From the NCBI RefSeq assembly GCF_000758625.1, contig NZ_CP009283.1:3421501-3485500 (forward strand): 64,000 nucleotides of DNA. Direction: 5' to 3'. The translations under genes were made by a program, and so were the position numbers. The notes below the pieces were generated by a model. It was given only the letters and a program-made list of their open reading frames with translations, had not been told where the DNA came from and did no database searches. Shown here in pieces: positions 25,850 through 34,196 of this stretch; position 1 is the stretch's first letter, and the number at the start of each line of letters is the position of its first letter. The stretch comes from Paenibacillus sp. FSL R7-0273 (GTDB taxonomy: Bacteria > Bacillota > Bacilli > Paenibacillales > Paenibacillaceae).

Positions 25850-25960
25850 CGGATACAACGGTGTATCCGGTTGAAGCGGCAACGGCGCCTGCTTTCACTT
25901 TTATCGCAACGGGAATATTATGTTTCCGGGCGGAGTGAAGCGGGCTATTTCTGTTGATTT
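25850..25960 (+). promoter_or_regulatory. ANTAR-responsive leader RNA with overlapping terminator
   Basis: Hairpin P1 (25850-25869) has a perfect 7-bp stem CGGATAC/GTATCCG with six-base loop AACGGT. Hairpin P2 (25874-25894) has stem AAGCGGC/GCCTGCTT (one bulge) with six-base loop AACGGC. Both loops have A at position 1 and G at position 4, the known ANTAR recognition pattern. The 3' arm of P2 (GCCTGCTTTCAC, 25887-25898) can instead pair with GTGAAGCGGGC (25935-25945), which is followed by a T-rich tract. ANTAR binding would therefore stabilise P2 and block the terminator. Confidence 0.9.
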
Positions 25961-25990
25961 CTGTTGTTCACATAGAGAGGAGAGAGACAT

Positions 25991-28423
25991 ATGTCAGCTG
26001 TACGCAAAAAACTGGTGTTAGTCGGAAACGGAATGGCGGGGGTCAGGGCGATCGAGCATTTGCTCAAGCTTGCACCGGAGGCTTACGAAATTACGATTTT
26101 CGGTGCTGAGCCACATCCCAACTACAACCGGATCATGTTGTCCTCTGTCCTGGCGGGCGGGGCGGATCTGAACGATATCATTATCAACGACCTTGAATGG
26201 TACCGCAGTAACGGCATCCGGCTCTATACCGGACATACGGTAACTTCTATTGATACGGTGAACCGCAAAGTGAAAACCGACAAGGGAGTGGAAGCCGGCT
26301 ACGACGAGCTAATCCTGGCAACCGGGTCCAACCCGTTTATGCTGCCGCTGCCCGGAGCGGATAAAGAGGGCGTCATTGCCTTCCGCGATATCAAGGACAC
26401 GCAGATTATGCAGGAGACAGCCAAAACCCATCGCAAAGCGTTGGTCATCGGCGGCGGACTGCTGGGTCTGGAGGCGGCGCGGGGGCTGCTGCATCTGGGA
26501 ATGGAAGTATCGGTTGTTCACATCAACGAATATATAATGGAACGCCAATTGGACGAAGCCGCTTCGGTCATGCTGCAGAAGGAGCTCGAAGCGCAAGGCA
26601 TGAAGTTCCTGCTGAAGAAGCAGTCTGAGGCCATTCTCGGCAAAAAAAGAGCCAAAGGCCTGCTGTTCGCAGACGGCGAGACAGCTGAGACGGACTTAAT
26701 CGTCATGGCTGTCGGCATCAAGCCGAATGTGGAGCTGGCCCGGGGAAGCGGCATCGGGGTGAACCGCGGAATCATCGTAAATGATTACATGGAGACCAAT
26801 ATTCCCGGCATTTATGCAGTCGGGGAATGTGCAGAGCACCGCGGAATCGCCTACGGGCTGGTCGCCCCGCTGTATGAGCAGGGAGCCGTTCTTGCCAAAA
26901 GACTGGCCGGAGCACAGACCGAAGGCTACGCCGGTTCCGTTACGTCAACCAAGCTGAAGGTATCCGGGGTTGACGTGTTCTCGGCAGGCCAGTTTATTGA
27001 ACAGCCTGGTACCCGGTCACTGCGCTATCAGGATGAGATTGAAGGCGTCTATAAGAAGCTGGTTATTAAGGAAGATAAGCTGGTGGGCGCGGTTTTGTTC
27101 GGGGATACAAGCGACGGTGCGCCGCTGTTCTCAATCATCAAGAATGGTGAGAATATCAAAGGCAAGGAAAAAGAGCTGCTGCTCGGCATCTCCGCTGATG
27201 CACTGGGTTCGACCAAAGGGAATAACCGCCTTGAAGCAATGGCCGATGATGAGATTATCTGCGGCTGTAACGGGGTCTCCAAAGGAGCGATTGCCGAGGC
27301 GATCCAGTCCGGCGGCTGCACCAGTGTCGGTGATATTAAAGCCTGTACGAAGGCTTCTGCCTCCTGCGGCGGCTGTAAGCCGATGGTCGAAGGTCTGCTC
27401 CAGCTGTACGCCGGAGATAAGGCCGTCAAGGTAAAGGAAGGCATCTGCGGCTGTACAACTCTGGGGCGCGACGAGATTGTGGCCGAGATCAAACGGATGA
27501 AGCTGATGACCGTCAAGGAAGTTATGCATGTGCTGGACTGGAACAACGAGGAGGGCTGCACCAAATGCCGTCCTTCCCTGAACTACTATCTGGGGATGCT
27601 GTGGCCGGAGGAATATATCGATGAAAAAGAGTCCCGGTTCACGAACGAACGCTATCACGCCAACATCCAGAAGGATGGAACCTATTCCGTTGTGCCGCGC
27701 ATCTATGGAGGGATTACGACCCCGGCCGATCTGATCAAGATTGCTGAGGTTGCCGTTAAATTTGATGTTCCGATGGTGAAGTTTACCGGAGGCCAGAGAC
27801 TGGACCTGCTGGGTGTCAAAAAAGAGGATCTGCCGAAGATGTGGGAGGAGCTGGATATGCCTTCGGGCCATGCTTACGGCAAGACGCTGCGTACAGTTAA
27901 GACCTGTGTCGGCTCGACCTTCTGCCGCTTTGGTACCCAGGATGCGATCGGGATGGGAATCCGGCTGGAAAAAGCTTTTGAGCGGCTGAACGCACCATCC
28001 AAGGTAAAGCTGGCTGTATCCGGCTGCCCGCGGAACTGTGCGGAAGCGACGATCAAGGATTTTGGCGTCGTGGCGATTGACGGAGGCTGGGAGCTGCATG
28101 TCGGCGGCAACGGCGGGGTGCATGTCCGGGCAACGGATCTGCTCTGTGTAGTGAAAACCGATGACGAGGTGCTGGAATGGGCAAGTGCTTTCCTGCAATA
28201 TTACCGCGAGAATGCGGTCTGGAACGAGCGGACATCAACATGGGTCGAGCGTGTCGGTCTGGAGAGCATCAAGCAGGCGCTGGAAAACCGTGAGGAGCGG
28301 CTTGCGCTCAAGGAACGGATTGAAGCAACGCTGGCCCTGACCACCGACCCGTGGAAGCAGATCGTCAATGAGCCGGAGCTGCGCAAAAACTTCACCCCGA
28401 TCACAGAACCTGAAACGGTATAA
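25991..28423 (+). CDS. nirB: Assimilatory nitrite reductase large subunit
   Basis: This 810-residue NAD(P)H-dependent siroheme nitrite reductase reduces nitrite to ammonium in the cytosol. An N-terminal FAD/NAD(P)H module has GNGMAG, VIGGGLLGLEAARGL and IYAVGECAEH. BFD-type [2Fe-2S] cysteines follow (CGCNGVSKGAI, CKASASCGGCKP), plus a second Cys-rich part (CGCTTLGRDE, CTKCRP). The siroheme/[4Fe-4S] domain has TCVGSTFCRFG and SGCPRNCAEA. It corresponds to nasD of Bacillus. It is the first gene of nirB-nirD-transporter-SUMT and is controlled by the ANTAR leader upstream. GAGGAGAGAG precedes ATG 25991. Confidence 0.96.
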   Translation: MSAVRKKLVLVGNGMAGVRAIEHLLKLAPEAYEITIFGAEPHPNYNRIMLSSVLAGGADLNDIIINDLEWYRSNGIRLYTGHTVTSIDTVNRKVKTDKGVEAGYDELILATGSNPFMLPLPGADKEGVIAFRDIKDTQIMQETAKTHRKALVIGGGLLGLEAARGLLHLGMEVSVVHINEYIMERQLDEAASVMLQKELEAQGMKFLLKKQSEAILGKKRAKGLLFADGETAETDLIVMAVGIKPNVELARGSGIGVNRGIIVNDYMETNIPGIYAVGECAEHRGIAYGLVAPLYEQGAVLAKRLAGAQTEGYAGSVTSTKLKVSGVDVFSAGQFIEQPGTRSLRYQDEIEGVYKKLVIKEDKLVGAVLFGDTSDGAPLFSIIKNGENIKGKEKELLLGISADALGSTKGNNRLEAMADDEIICGCNGVSKGAIAEAIQSGGCTSVGDIKACTKASASCGGCKPMVEGLLQLYAGDKAVKVKEGICGCTTLGRDEIVAEIKRMKLMTVKEVMHVLDWNNEEGCTKCRPSLNYYLGMLWPEEYIDEKESRFTNERYHANIQKDGTYSVVPRIYGGITTPADLIKIAEVAVKFDVPMVKFTGGQRLDLLGVKKEDLPKMWEELDMPSGHAYGKTLRTVKTCVGSTFCRFGTQDAIGMGIRLEKAFERLNAPSKVKLAVSGCPRNCAEATIKDFGVVAIDGGWELHVGGNGGVHVRATDLLCVVKTDDEVLEWASAFLQYYRENAVWNERTSTWVERVGLESIKQALENREERLALKERIEATLALTTDPWKQIVNEPELRKNFTPITEPETV

Positions 28424-28436
28424 GGAGGTCCTATCC

Positions 28437-28754
28437 ATGACAATGACCAAAGTGCTGGTAGGCAATGTAAAGGATATCGATATTAAAGGCTCACGCAAGC
28501 TGCATATGGCGGGCACTGAAATCGCACTCTTTCGTCTAACAAGCGGGGAAGTTCTTGCTGTTGAAAATAAATGCCCTCATAAAGGCGGTCTCTTATCGGA
28601 AGGCATGGTGTGCGGCTCAAAGGTCCATTGTCCGCTCCATGATTCCCGGATCGATCTGCATAGCGGAGCTGTTATGGCTCCCGATACTGGACATGTAAGG
28701 ACCTATGAAGTGGAAGTGGACCCGGACAGCGGACAGATTTATCTGACGATCTGA
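28437..28754 (+). CDS. nirD: Nitrite reductase small subunit, Rieske-type
   Basis: The protein has 105 residues from ATG 28437, 13 bp after nirB and preceded by AAGGAGG. A Rieske-like domain has both ligand motifs, CPHKGG and CPLHD, so a [2Fe-2S] cluster is likely retained, unlike some NirD proteins. It pairs with NirB as the small subunit (nasE in Bacillus). Confidence 0.94.
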   Translation: MTMTKVLVGNVKDIDIKGSRKLHMAGTEIALFRLTSGEVLAVENKCPHKGGLLSEGMVCGSKVHCPLHDSRIDLHSGAVMAPDTGHVRTYEVEVDPDSGQIYLTI

Positions 28755-28785
28755 AAAAGAATGATATTATACAGGGGGAACCGTT

Positions 28786-29661
28786 ATGGATTATGTGAAA
28801 CCGAATGAAGTGCTGTCTTCCATGATTGAAGCCGGAAAAACAAAAGCAGAGCTGTCCATTATGCAGCTGATTGTACGCGGCGGCCTCGGCGGGGCAATCC
28901 TTGCCTGTGCGACCACTCTTGCCTATACTGCAGCGGCGCAGACGCAGCTTCCTATGATCGGCGCGCTTTTATTTCCTGTAGGCTTTGTGATGATTATTCT
29001 GCTCGGCTTCGAGCTGGTTACCGGCAGCTTCGCCCTGATCCCTCTGGCGGTTCTGGAGAAAAAAACGAATTCGGCACGGATGCTTAACAATTTCTTCTGG
29101 GTTATCATCGGGCATCTGATCGGCTGCGCAGTTTATGCTGCGCTGTATGGACTTACTATTACCAAGATGGGTACGGATATGTCGAATCCGATGATCCAGA
29201 CGCTTATCTCAACAAGTGAAGCTAAGACGACGGCTTATAAAAGCATGGGCGCAGACGGCATGGGCCTGGCCTTCATCAAGGCGATCCTCTGTAACTGGAT
29301 GGTAACCCTCGGTGCAGTGCTGGCGATGACCTCCAAATCCACTGCCGGCAAAATAACCGCGATGTGGCTGCCGATCCTGACCTTCTTTGCCCAGGGCTTC
29401 GAGCATACGGTGGTCAATATGTTCGTCATTCCGGCCGGAATGATGCTTGGCGCGAACGTCAGCTTCGCCGACTGGTGGATCTGGAACGGTATACCTGTAC
29501 TGCTCGGCAATCTGGTTGGCGGGGTGCTGTTCACCGGCCTGCTGATCTATCTCGCCCAAAACGGCTTCCGTGCCAGCCGCTCCGTGCCGGCAGCTACCGT
29601 GCCGTCCGGTCATGGTGAAGGCGCGATTGCCAAGACAGCAACACTGGATAAAAGCCTATGA
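28786..29661 (+). CDS. Formate/nitrite transporter (FNT) family channel
   Basis: This 291-residue membrane protein has six hydrophobic helices and FNT signatures (GFVMIILLGFELVTGSFALIP, AILCNWMV, GFEHTVVNMF). It should import nitrite, or expel it when in excess, for the reductase encoded just upstream; NirC is the closest functional label. The C-terminal tail (residues 262-291) is polar and cytosolic. Its stop codon overlaps the start of the SUMT gene (ATGA), indicating translational coupling. Confidence 0.93.
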   Translation: MDYVKPNEVLSSMIEAGKTKAELSIMQLIVRGGLGGAILACATTLAYTAAAQTQLPMIGALLFPVGFVMIILLGFELVTGSFALIPLAVLEKKTNSARMLNNFFWVIIGHLIGCAVYAALYGLTITKMGTDMSNPMIQTLISTSEAKTTAYKSMGADGMGLAFIKAILCNWMVTLGAVLAMTSKSTAGKITAMWLPILTFFAQGFEHTVVNMFVIPAGMMLGANVSFADWWIWNGIPVLLGNLVGGVLFTGLLIYLAQNGFRASRSVPAATVPSGHGEGAIAKTATLDKSL

Positions 29662-30428
29662 AACAAGGACACATCTCTATTGTCGGTGCTGGTCCTGGTG
29701 ATCCGGAGCTGATCACTGTAAAGGCTATGCGCCGTATCCAGGCGGCGGACGTTGTTCTGTATGACCGGCTGGTGAATGAGGAGCTGCTGGAATATGCACC
29801 GGAAAAAGCGCTGCGCATTTATTGCGGCAAAGCGCCCGGCCAGCATTCCATGCCGCAGGAGTCTATCGAGCGGCTGATGATTATGCATGCAGCCGCAGGA
29901 AACCGGGTGGTCCGCCTGAAGGGCGGAGATCCCTTCGTCTTTGGCAGAGGAGGAGAAGAGCTTCTTGCTGCCGCAGACGCCGGGATTCCCTTTGAGGTCA
30001 TTCCCGGGATCACCTCAGCGGTCGGCGCAGCTGCCTCCGCCGGCATTCCGCTGACTCACCGCGGGGTAGCTACTTCGTTCGCTGTTGTCACCGGAAGCCG
30101 CTGCAATGATGCTGCCCAGCCTGTCCGCTGGGATCTTCTGGCTCACAGTGCCGATACCTTGGCCGTCTACATGGGGATGAGCCAGCTGGCTGAAATCACG
30201 GAGCAGCTAATCAGACACGGCAAGGATGCGCAGACTCCGGTAGCCCTGATTGAAAAAGGTACAACGGCCGACGAACGGACCGTTACAGGAACACTGGCTA
30301 ACATTACTAAGCTTGCAGCTGTGATGAAGATCAGCAATCCGGCGATGATTATCATCGGTGAAGTGGTTAATATAAGGGAACAGGTATTCAGTCTGCAGCA
30401 GCATGCAGCCCGTTACCGGACTGGCTGA
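29658..30428 (+). CDS. Uroporphyrinogen-III C-methyltransferase (SUMT)
   Basis: This 256-residue enzyme methylates uroporphyrinogen III twice with S-adenosylmethionine to give precorrin-2, the precursor of siroheme for NirB. Family motifs are VGAGPGDPELITVKA, YDRLV, VRLKGGDPFVFGRGGEE, GITSA and PLTHRG. It equals CobA/NasF. Overlaps the FNT gene by 4 bp and ends the nitrite operon. The dehydrogenase and chelatase steps of siroheme synthesis are not encoded in the window. Confidence 0.95.
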   Translation: MKQGHISIVGAGPGDPELITVKAMRRIQAADVVLYDRLVNEELLEYAPEKALRIYCGKAPGQHSMPQESIERLMIMHAAAGNRVVRLKGGDPFVFGRGGEELLAAADAGIPFEVIPGITSAVGAAASAGIPLTHRGVATSFAVVTGSRCNDAAQPVRWDLLAHSADTLAVYMGMSQLAEITEQLIRHGKDAQTPVALIEKGTTADERTVTGTLANITKLAAVMKISNPAMIIIGEVVNIREQVFSLQQHAARYRTG

Positions 30429-30557
30429 GCTCACAGAAGTGAGTGTGGTCACACGTTATGGAGCTGCAGCAGGACTATACTTGTTTTAAAAGAATGTATA
30501 TGTGCTTTGTGATATACTCTATATACATTTTCCACAGCACCAAGGAGGTAATCACCT

Positions 30558-30890
30558 ATGCAGGTTCAACTGGATGCACTTACTACTGAGCGGCTGCAGG
30601 CAAGTCTTGCCGGACAGCCCGGCGCCTTTAAGCTATTTTATGACACCGAGGATTGCGGCTGTAATGGTGTTCTCGTCGTCCAGATCGTAGACGGGCCGAA
30701 CGCCACTGACATTGTTTATGAGCAGGAGCCGTTCACCTTTATCGTTGACCGCCAGCAGGAATCGCTATTCGATAAGGTTATGCGGATTCAGGCGGAGGAG
30801 AACTATCCTTCTTACAAGGTGACCAGTGATTCCACACTGTTCGGCAGCAATGTCAGATTACGGGATACGCGTCAGCAAGCGGTACAATAA
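30558..30890 (+). CDS. HesB/IscA-like Fe-S biogenesis domain protein (YneR-like)
   Basis: This 110-residue protein has the HesB-like beta fold, resembling YneR of Bacillus. It contains one Cys cluster (EDCGCNG) but not the terminal CGCG motif of canonical IscA, so a scaffold role is uncertain. AAGGAGG lies about 8 nt before ATG 30558. It lies directly after the nitrite operon but has its own upstream region of 130 bp and a strong terminator behind it. Confidence 0.85.
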   Translation: MQVQLDALTTERLQASLAGQPGAFKLFYDTEDCGCNGVLVVQIVDGPNATDIVYEQEPFTFIVDRQQESLFDKVMRIQAEENYPSYKVTSDSTLFGSNVRLRDTRQQAVQ

Positions 30891-30900
30891 AAGAAACATA

Positions 30901-30940
30901 AAAACAGCAGCCCTCAATTGAAGAGGAGCTGCTGTTTTTT
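30901..30940. terminator. Terminator between HesB-like and SDR genes
   Basis: AAAACAGCAGC pairs with GCTGCTGTTTTTT. It lies between convergent genes and has A and T runs on the two sides. Confidence 0.9.
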
Positions 30941-30984
30941 GCTGCAATGAGTTTTGCTTTTATACCGCCGCAACTTAATAAAGC

Positions 30985-31743
30985 TCAATAAGCCGTCCAT
31001 CCGCCGTCGGCAGTAACGACTGCAGCATTCACAAAGCTGGCTTCATCGGATGCCAGGAACAGGGCCAGCCCTGCGATTTCCTCCGGCTTGCCGTTGCGCG
31101 GATTAAGCGCCAGACCTGCTTGGATGCGGCCCATTCCAAATTCGTTAATGTGCGTCATGGTCGAGCCGATATTCGTTTCAACTCCTCCTGGCGCGATGGC
31201 GTTGCAGCGGATGCCTTCCTTGGCATACATGAACCCGGTGTTTTTGGTGAAGCCGACGACTGCGTGTTTGGTGGCCGTATATGAAGCGCCTGCACGGGCT
31301 CCGAATAGCCCGCCTGCTGATGCGATGTTGATGATCACTCCGGCTTTCTTTTCCAGGAAAACAGGCAGCACCTTGCGGGTGGCACGCATGACCGAAGTGG
31401 TATTAACAGCAAAAATCCGCTCCCACTGATCATCCTTTATGTCACCTGCGGGCTCGAAATTGTCCATAATTCCGGCGTTGTTCACCAGAATGTCCACGGT
31501 ACCATAGGTGCTGACTGTGGTATCTATTAAGGCTTGGATGTCTGCTTCATCAGCAACATTGGTCTTCACGGCAATGGCTTCGCCGCCTGCGGACTTAATC
31601 TCCCCGGCAGTTCCCTGAGCCGCAGCCTCATTAATATCTGATACTACGACCTTTGCGCCTTCACTTGCATATAGAATAGTAATCGCCTTGCCCATTCCTG
31701 AGGCTGCTCCGGTTACAACAGCAACTTTGTCTTGAAGTCTCAT
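30985..31743 (-). CDS. Short-chain dehydrogenase/reductase
   Basis: This 252-residue classical SDR has the cofactor motif TGAASGMG (residues 11-18), NNAG near residue 88, and the catalytic Ser/Tyr/Lys set in INIASAGG and YTATK. Asp in VVSDIN after the second strand favours NAD(H). It resembles glucose-1-dehydrogenase and 3-oxoacyl reductase relatives; the substrate cannot be stated. Monocistronic, divergent from the FGGY kinase gene. Confidence 0.92.
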   Translation of the reverse strand: MRLQDKVAVVTGAASGMGKAITILYASEGAKVVVSDINEAAAQGTAGEIKSAGGEAIAVKTNVADEADIQALIDTTVSTYGTVDILVNNAGIMDNFEPAGDIKDDQWERIFAVNTTSVMRATRKVLPVFLEKKAGVIINIASAGGLFGARAGASYTATKHAVVGFTKNTGFMYAKEGIRCNAIAPGGVETNIGSTMTHINEFGMGRIQAGLALNPRNGKPEEIAGLALFLASDEASFVNAAVVTADGGWTAY

Positions 31744-31892
31744 GCTTATTAGCCTCCATATCTTTTATTCTGCGCATCAATCGTTTAGTATAGATTATTT
31801 CGGCAGAAATATGCAGCAGCAATCGGGAAAATTGAATCGTGCCGGATGTGTTGTATATACTAGAGTTACATTTGAGGAGAAGAGGAACGCGG

Positions 31893-33899
31893 ATGAAGTT
31901 TATCGGACTGGATATCGGAACTACGTCCATTACAGGGCTGGTGTATTCCCTTGAGCACAAAATGGTGCTGTGCAGTATTACAGAAGAGTGCAATACGGAG
32001 GTTCCAGGACGGCATCAGGAATGGGAAAGGCTGCAGGATGCTGAGGTCATCTTCGAATGTGCCGGGCGTATTCTGGAGGAACTCATACAGACCGAAGAGA
32101 ATGTCCTGGGGATCGGCCTTACCGGCCAGATGCACGGCATTGTCTATACAGATAATAGCGGACGGCATGTGAGCCCGCTGTATACCTGGCAGGATGGCAG
32201 GGCGGGACTTCTTGGTGCGGACGGCTTATCCTGTGCCGGTATGCTTAGTGCTCTGACAGGCTATACTGTTCCCTCCGGCTACGGGCTTGCTACTCATTAC
32301 TACAATCTACAGCACGGGCTGGTTCCTGACACAGCTGTCAGCTTTTGCACCATTGCCGATTATGTTGCCCTCCGGCTGACGGACAGCACAACTCCAGTTA
32401 CGGATGCTACGCAGGCTGCAGCGATCGGGTGCTATAGCTTTTTAACGGAGGATTTCGATTATGCAGCCATTGAACGGGCGGGGATAGATCCGGGAATGCT
32501 GCCTAGGATCGTCCCGTCCGGCACGCTTGCCGGACATACTCCGGGCGGGATCCCGGTGTATAGCTCACTAGGAGATAATCAGGCCAGCTTCCTGGGGAGC
32601 GTGCCATTTCCGGAGCGGTCGGTGCTGGTCAACATCGGCACCGGCAGCCAGCTGTCCGCACTGTTCCCGGAAGGAGAGTATACCATTCCCGGGATAGAGC
32701 TCCGGCCGTTTCCGGGCGGAGGGAGACTGGCTGTCGGGGCGGCACTCAGCGGCGGGAGATCGTATGCGCTGCTGGAGGGCTTTTACCGGGAGGTGATCCG
32801 CAGTTACACCGGGGAGGAGCCGGGGGAGATGTACAGCCTGATGGAGCTGCTGCTCAAAAGCGGTGACCCTGCTGCACAAGGTTTAAAGGTGAACACGCAG
32901 TTTCTTGGCTCCCGTGTTCATCCCGAAATACGAGGCAGTGTCGGCCGGATTACGCTTGATAATTTCACTCCGGCTAATCTGGCCCATGGATTCCTTCAGG
33001 GAATGGTGAATGAGCTGTATGCCTTTTATGAGACTTTAACCCAGGCGGGCAATTTATCATACAGCTCCATTATTGGCTCTGGCAATGCGCTCAGGCTTAA
33101 CGATACGTTATGTGAGAAGGTGAGCCTGGCCTTCGGGCTGCCGTTTGCATTCAGCCTGTCCCTTGAGGAAGCGGCAGTCGGGGCGGCACTATGTGCTGCA
33201 GTAGGCAGCGGCAGCATTGGCAGCTTCCGTGAAGCCGGTCCATTTATTGGACTGGCTCAGCCGGAGGAGCCGGTGCAAAGTGTGCCGGAAGCTGACAGAC
33301 AGCGGATTATGGGTATCTACGGTCTTTCCGTACAGCCGGAAGAGCCCGTAAATAATAAGCAATACAGCACGTTAAAAGTAAATTATTCAGCAGATCCTGA
33401 GGACATACAGGACGAAGAGGGAGCTACCCCTTACCGGATCATGCTACAGCCGGGGGTGTCGATCGGGCCGCTGTATCTGGGAATGACACAGAGTGAGCTG
33501 GAGCGGGCCGGGGCAGATTTTCCGGTATATTTTAGAGCGGATTACGGCCGGGATGGACTTGCTGACTTTATAGAAATTGCTAATCCATGGGAACACGGGT
33601 ATTGCATATATATGTCGGAAGATTTGTTTCGTACACCTGCTGCAGAGCTCACCGCCAGGCTTGATCTGACCTTGCCGTACGCGCGCAAAAACACGGAAGA
33701 TAACACGCTGTATACTGTTCCTGAGCTTGGGTTTACGCTCTGGCGATCCGGCACATTAACTGAAGCAGACCTGCTGACAGAGGAGTATCAGTCACTCCCA
33801 CCGGATATTTATGAGGATGAGCAACGGTATTTGTATTTTGAGTCGCTTTCTGTTTTTCCGGCTGTCCGGCCATATACAGAATTAATACAAAATGGATGA
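31893..33899 (+). CDS. FGGY-family carbohydrate kinase with extra C-terminal domain
   Basis: The protein has 668 residues from ATG 31893 (GAGGAGAAGAGGA upstream; an ATG-like frame from 31839 has no site). Residues 1-485 form an FGGY kinase: FIGLDIGTTSITGLV phosphate motif, GLTGQMHGI, VNIGTGSQLS and SSIIGSGNALRLN, most like sedoheptulokinase-type enzymes. After a linker (about 486-518) comes an extra domain of roughly 150 residues beginning PGVSIGPLYLGMTQSELE. Its G-x-L-G-M-T pattern is seen at the start of small stand-alone proteins of unknown function. A fusion of this kind is not standard for FGGY kinases. Substrate unknown. Confidence 0.85.
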   Translation: MKFIGLDIGTTSITGLVYSLEHKMVLCSITEECNTEVPGRHQEWERLQDAEVIFECAGRILEELIQTEENVLGIGLTGQMHGIVYTDNSGRHVSPLYTWQDGRAGLLGADGLSCAGMLSALTGYTVPSGYGLATHYYNLQHGLVPDTAVSFCTIADYVALRLTDSTTPVTDATQAAAIGCYSFLTEDFDYAAIERAGIDPGMLPRIVPSGTLAGHTPGGIPVYSSLGDNQASFLGSVPFPERSVLVNIGTGSQLSALFPEGEYTIPGIELRPFPGGGRLAVGAALSGGRSYALLEGFYREVIRSYTGEEPGEMYSLMELLLKSGDPAAQGLKVNTQFLGSRVHPEIRGSVGRITLDNFTPANLAHGFLQGMVNELYAFYETLTQAGNLSYSSIIGSGNALRLNDTLCEKVSLAFGLPFAFSLSLEEAAVGAALCAAVGSGSIGSFREAGPFIGLAQPEEPVQSVPEADRQRIMGIYGLSVQPEEPVNNKQYSTLKVNYSADPEDIQDEEGATPYRIMLQPGVSIGPLYLGMTQSELERAGADFPVYFRADYGRDGLADFIEIANPWEHGYCIYMSEDLFRTPAAELTARLDLTLPYARKNTEDNTLYTVPELGFTLWRSGTLTEADLLTEEYQSLPPDIYEDEQRYLYFESLSVFPAVRPYTELIQNG

Positions 33900-33914
33900 T
33901 GCGATTAATAACAA

Positions 33915-33946
33915 AGACAGCCAGTCCTGCGACTGGCTGTTTTTGT
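33915..33946 (+). terminator. Terminator after FGGY kinase
   Basis: GACAGCCAGTC and GACTGGCTGT pair with a CCTGC loop, followed by TTTTTG. Confidence 0.92.
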
Positions 33947-33949
33947 TAA

Positions 33950-34196
33950 AGTAACGGGCTGGTAAATTAAAGTAAATGAAGAATAACGTTAAGAGGCAAT
34001 GAGGGAATACCCTCCTGATCTTTGTTTTAAGAGAAGTGAATGGTATTTGTGTGGCTAGGGATTAATGAGGCGTTTTGAGTGGGTTATAGAGACTGCGGGA
34101 GCTCTTAAAATCGATATTTTATTGCGATGTGATCTGTGTTAAGGTTATTTTGTTGATTCGAATCAAACACCATTTAATATAAAGTGAGGTTGTTTA
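33950..34196. other. AT-rich non-coding gap before antiporter
   Basis: No open frame with a ribosome binding site is seen here. The stretch is AT-rich and contains a perfect palindrome TTGATTCGAATCAA at 34153-34166, about 30 bp ahead of the antiporter start, and AAAGTGAGGT before ATG 34197. Confidence 0.5.
34153..34166. promoter_or_regulatory. FNR-like palindrome upstream of antiporter
   Basis: TTGATTCGAATCAA is a perfect 14-bp palindrome matching TTGAT-N4-ATCAA, the consensus of FNR in enterobacteria. Whether a Firmicute regulator reads it is unknown. Confidence 0.45.

Noticed and set aside
27131..28198. 355-codon minus-strand frame inside nirB
   Set aside because: It lies antisense to conserved nitrite reductase domains and has no start signals or recognisable motifs.
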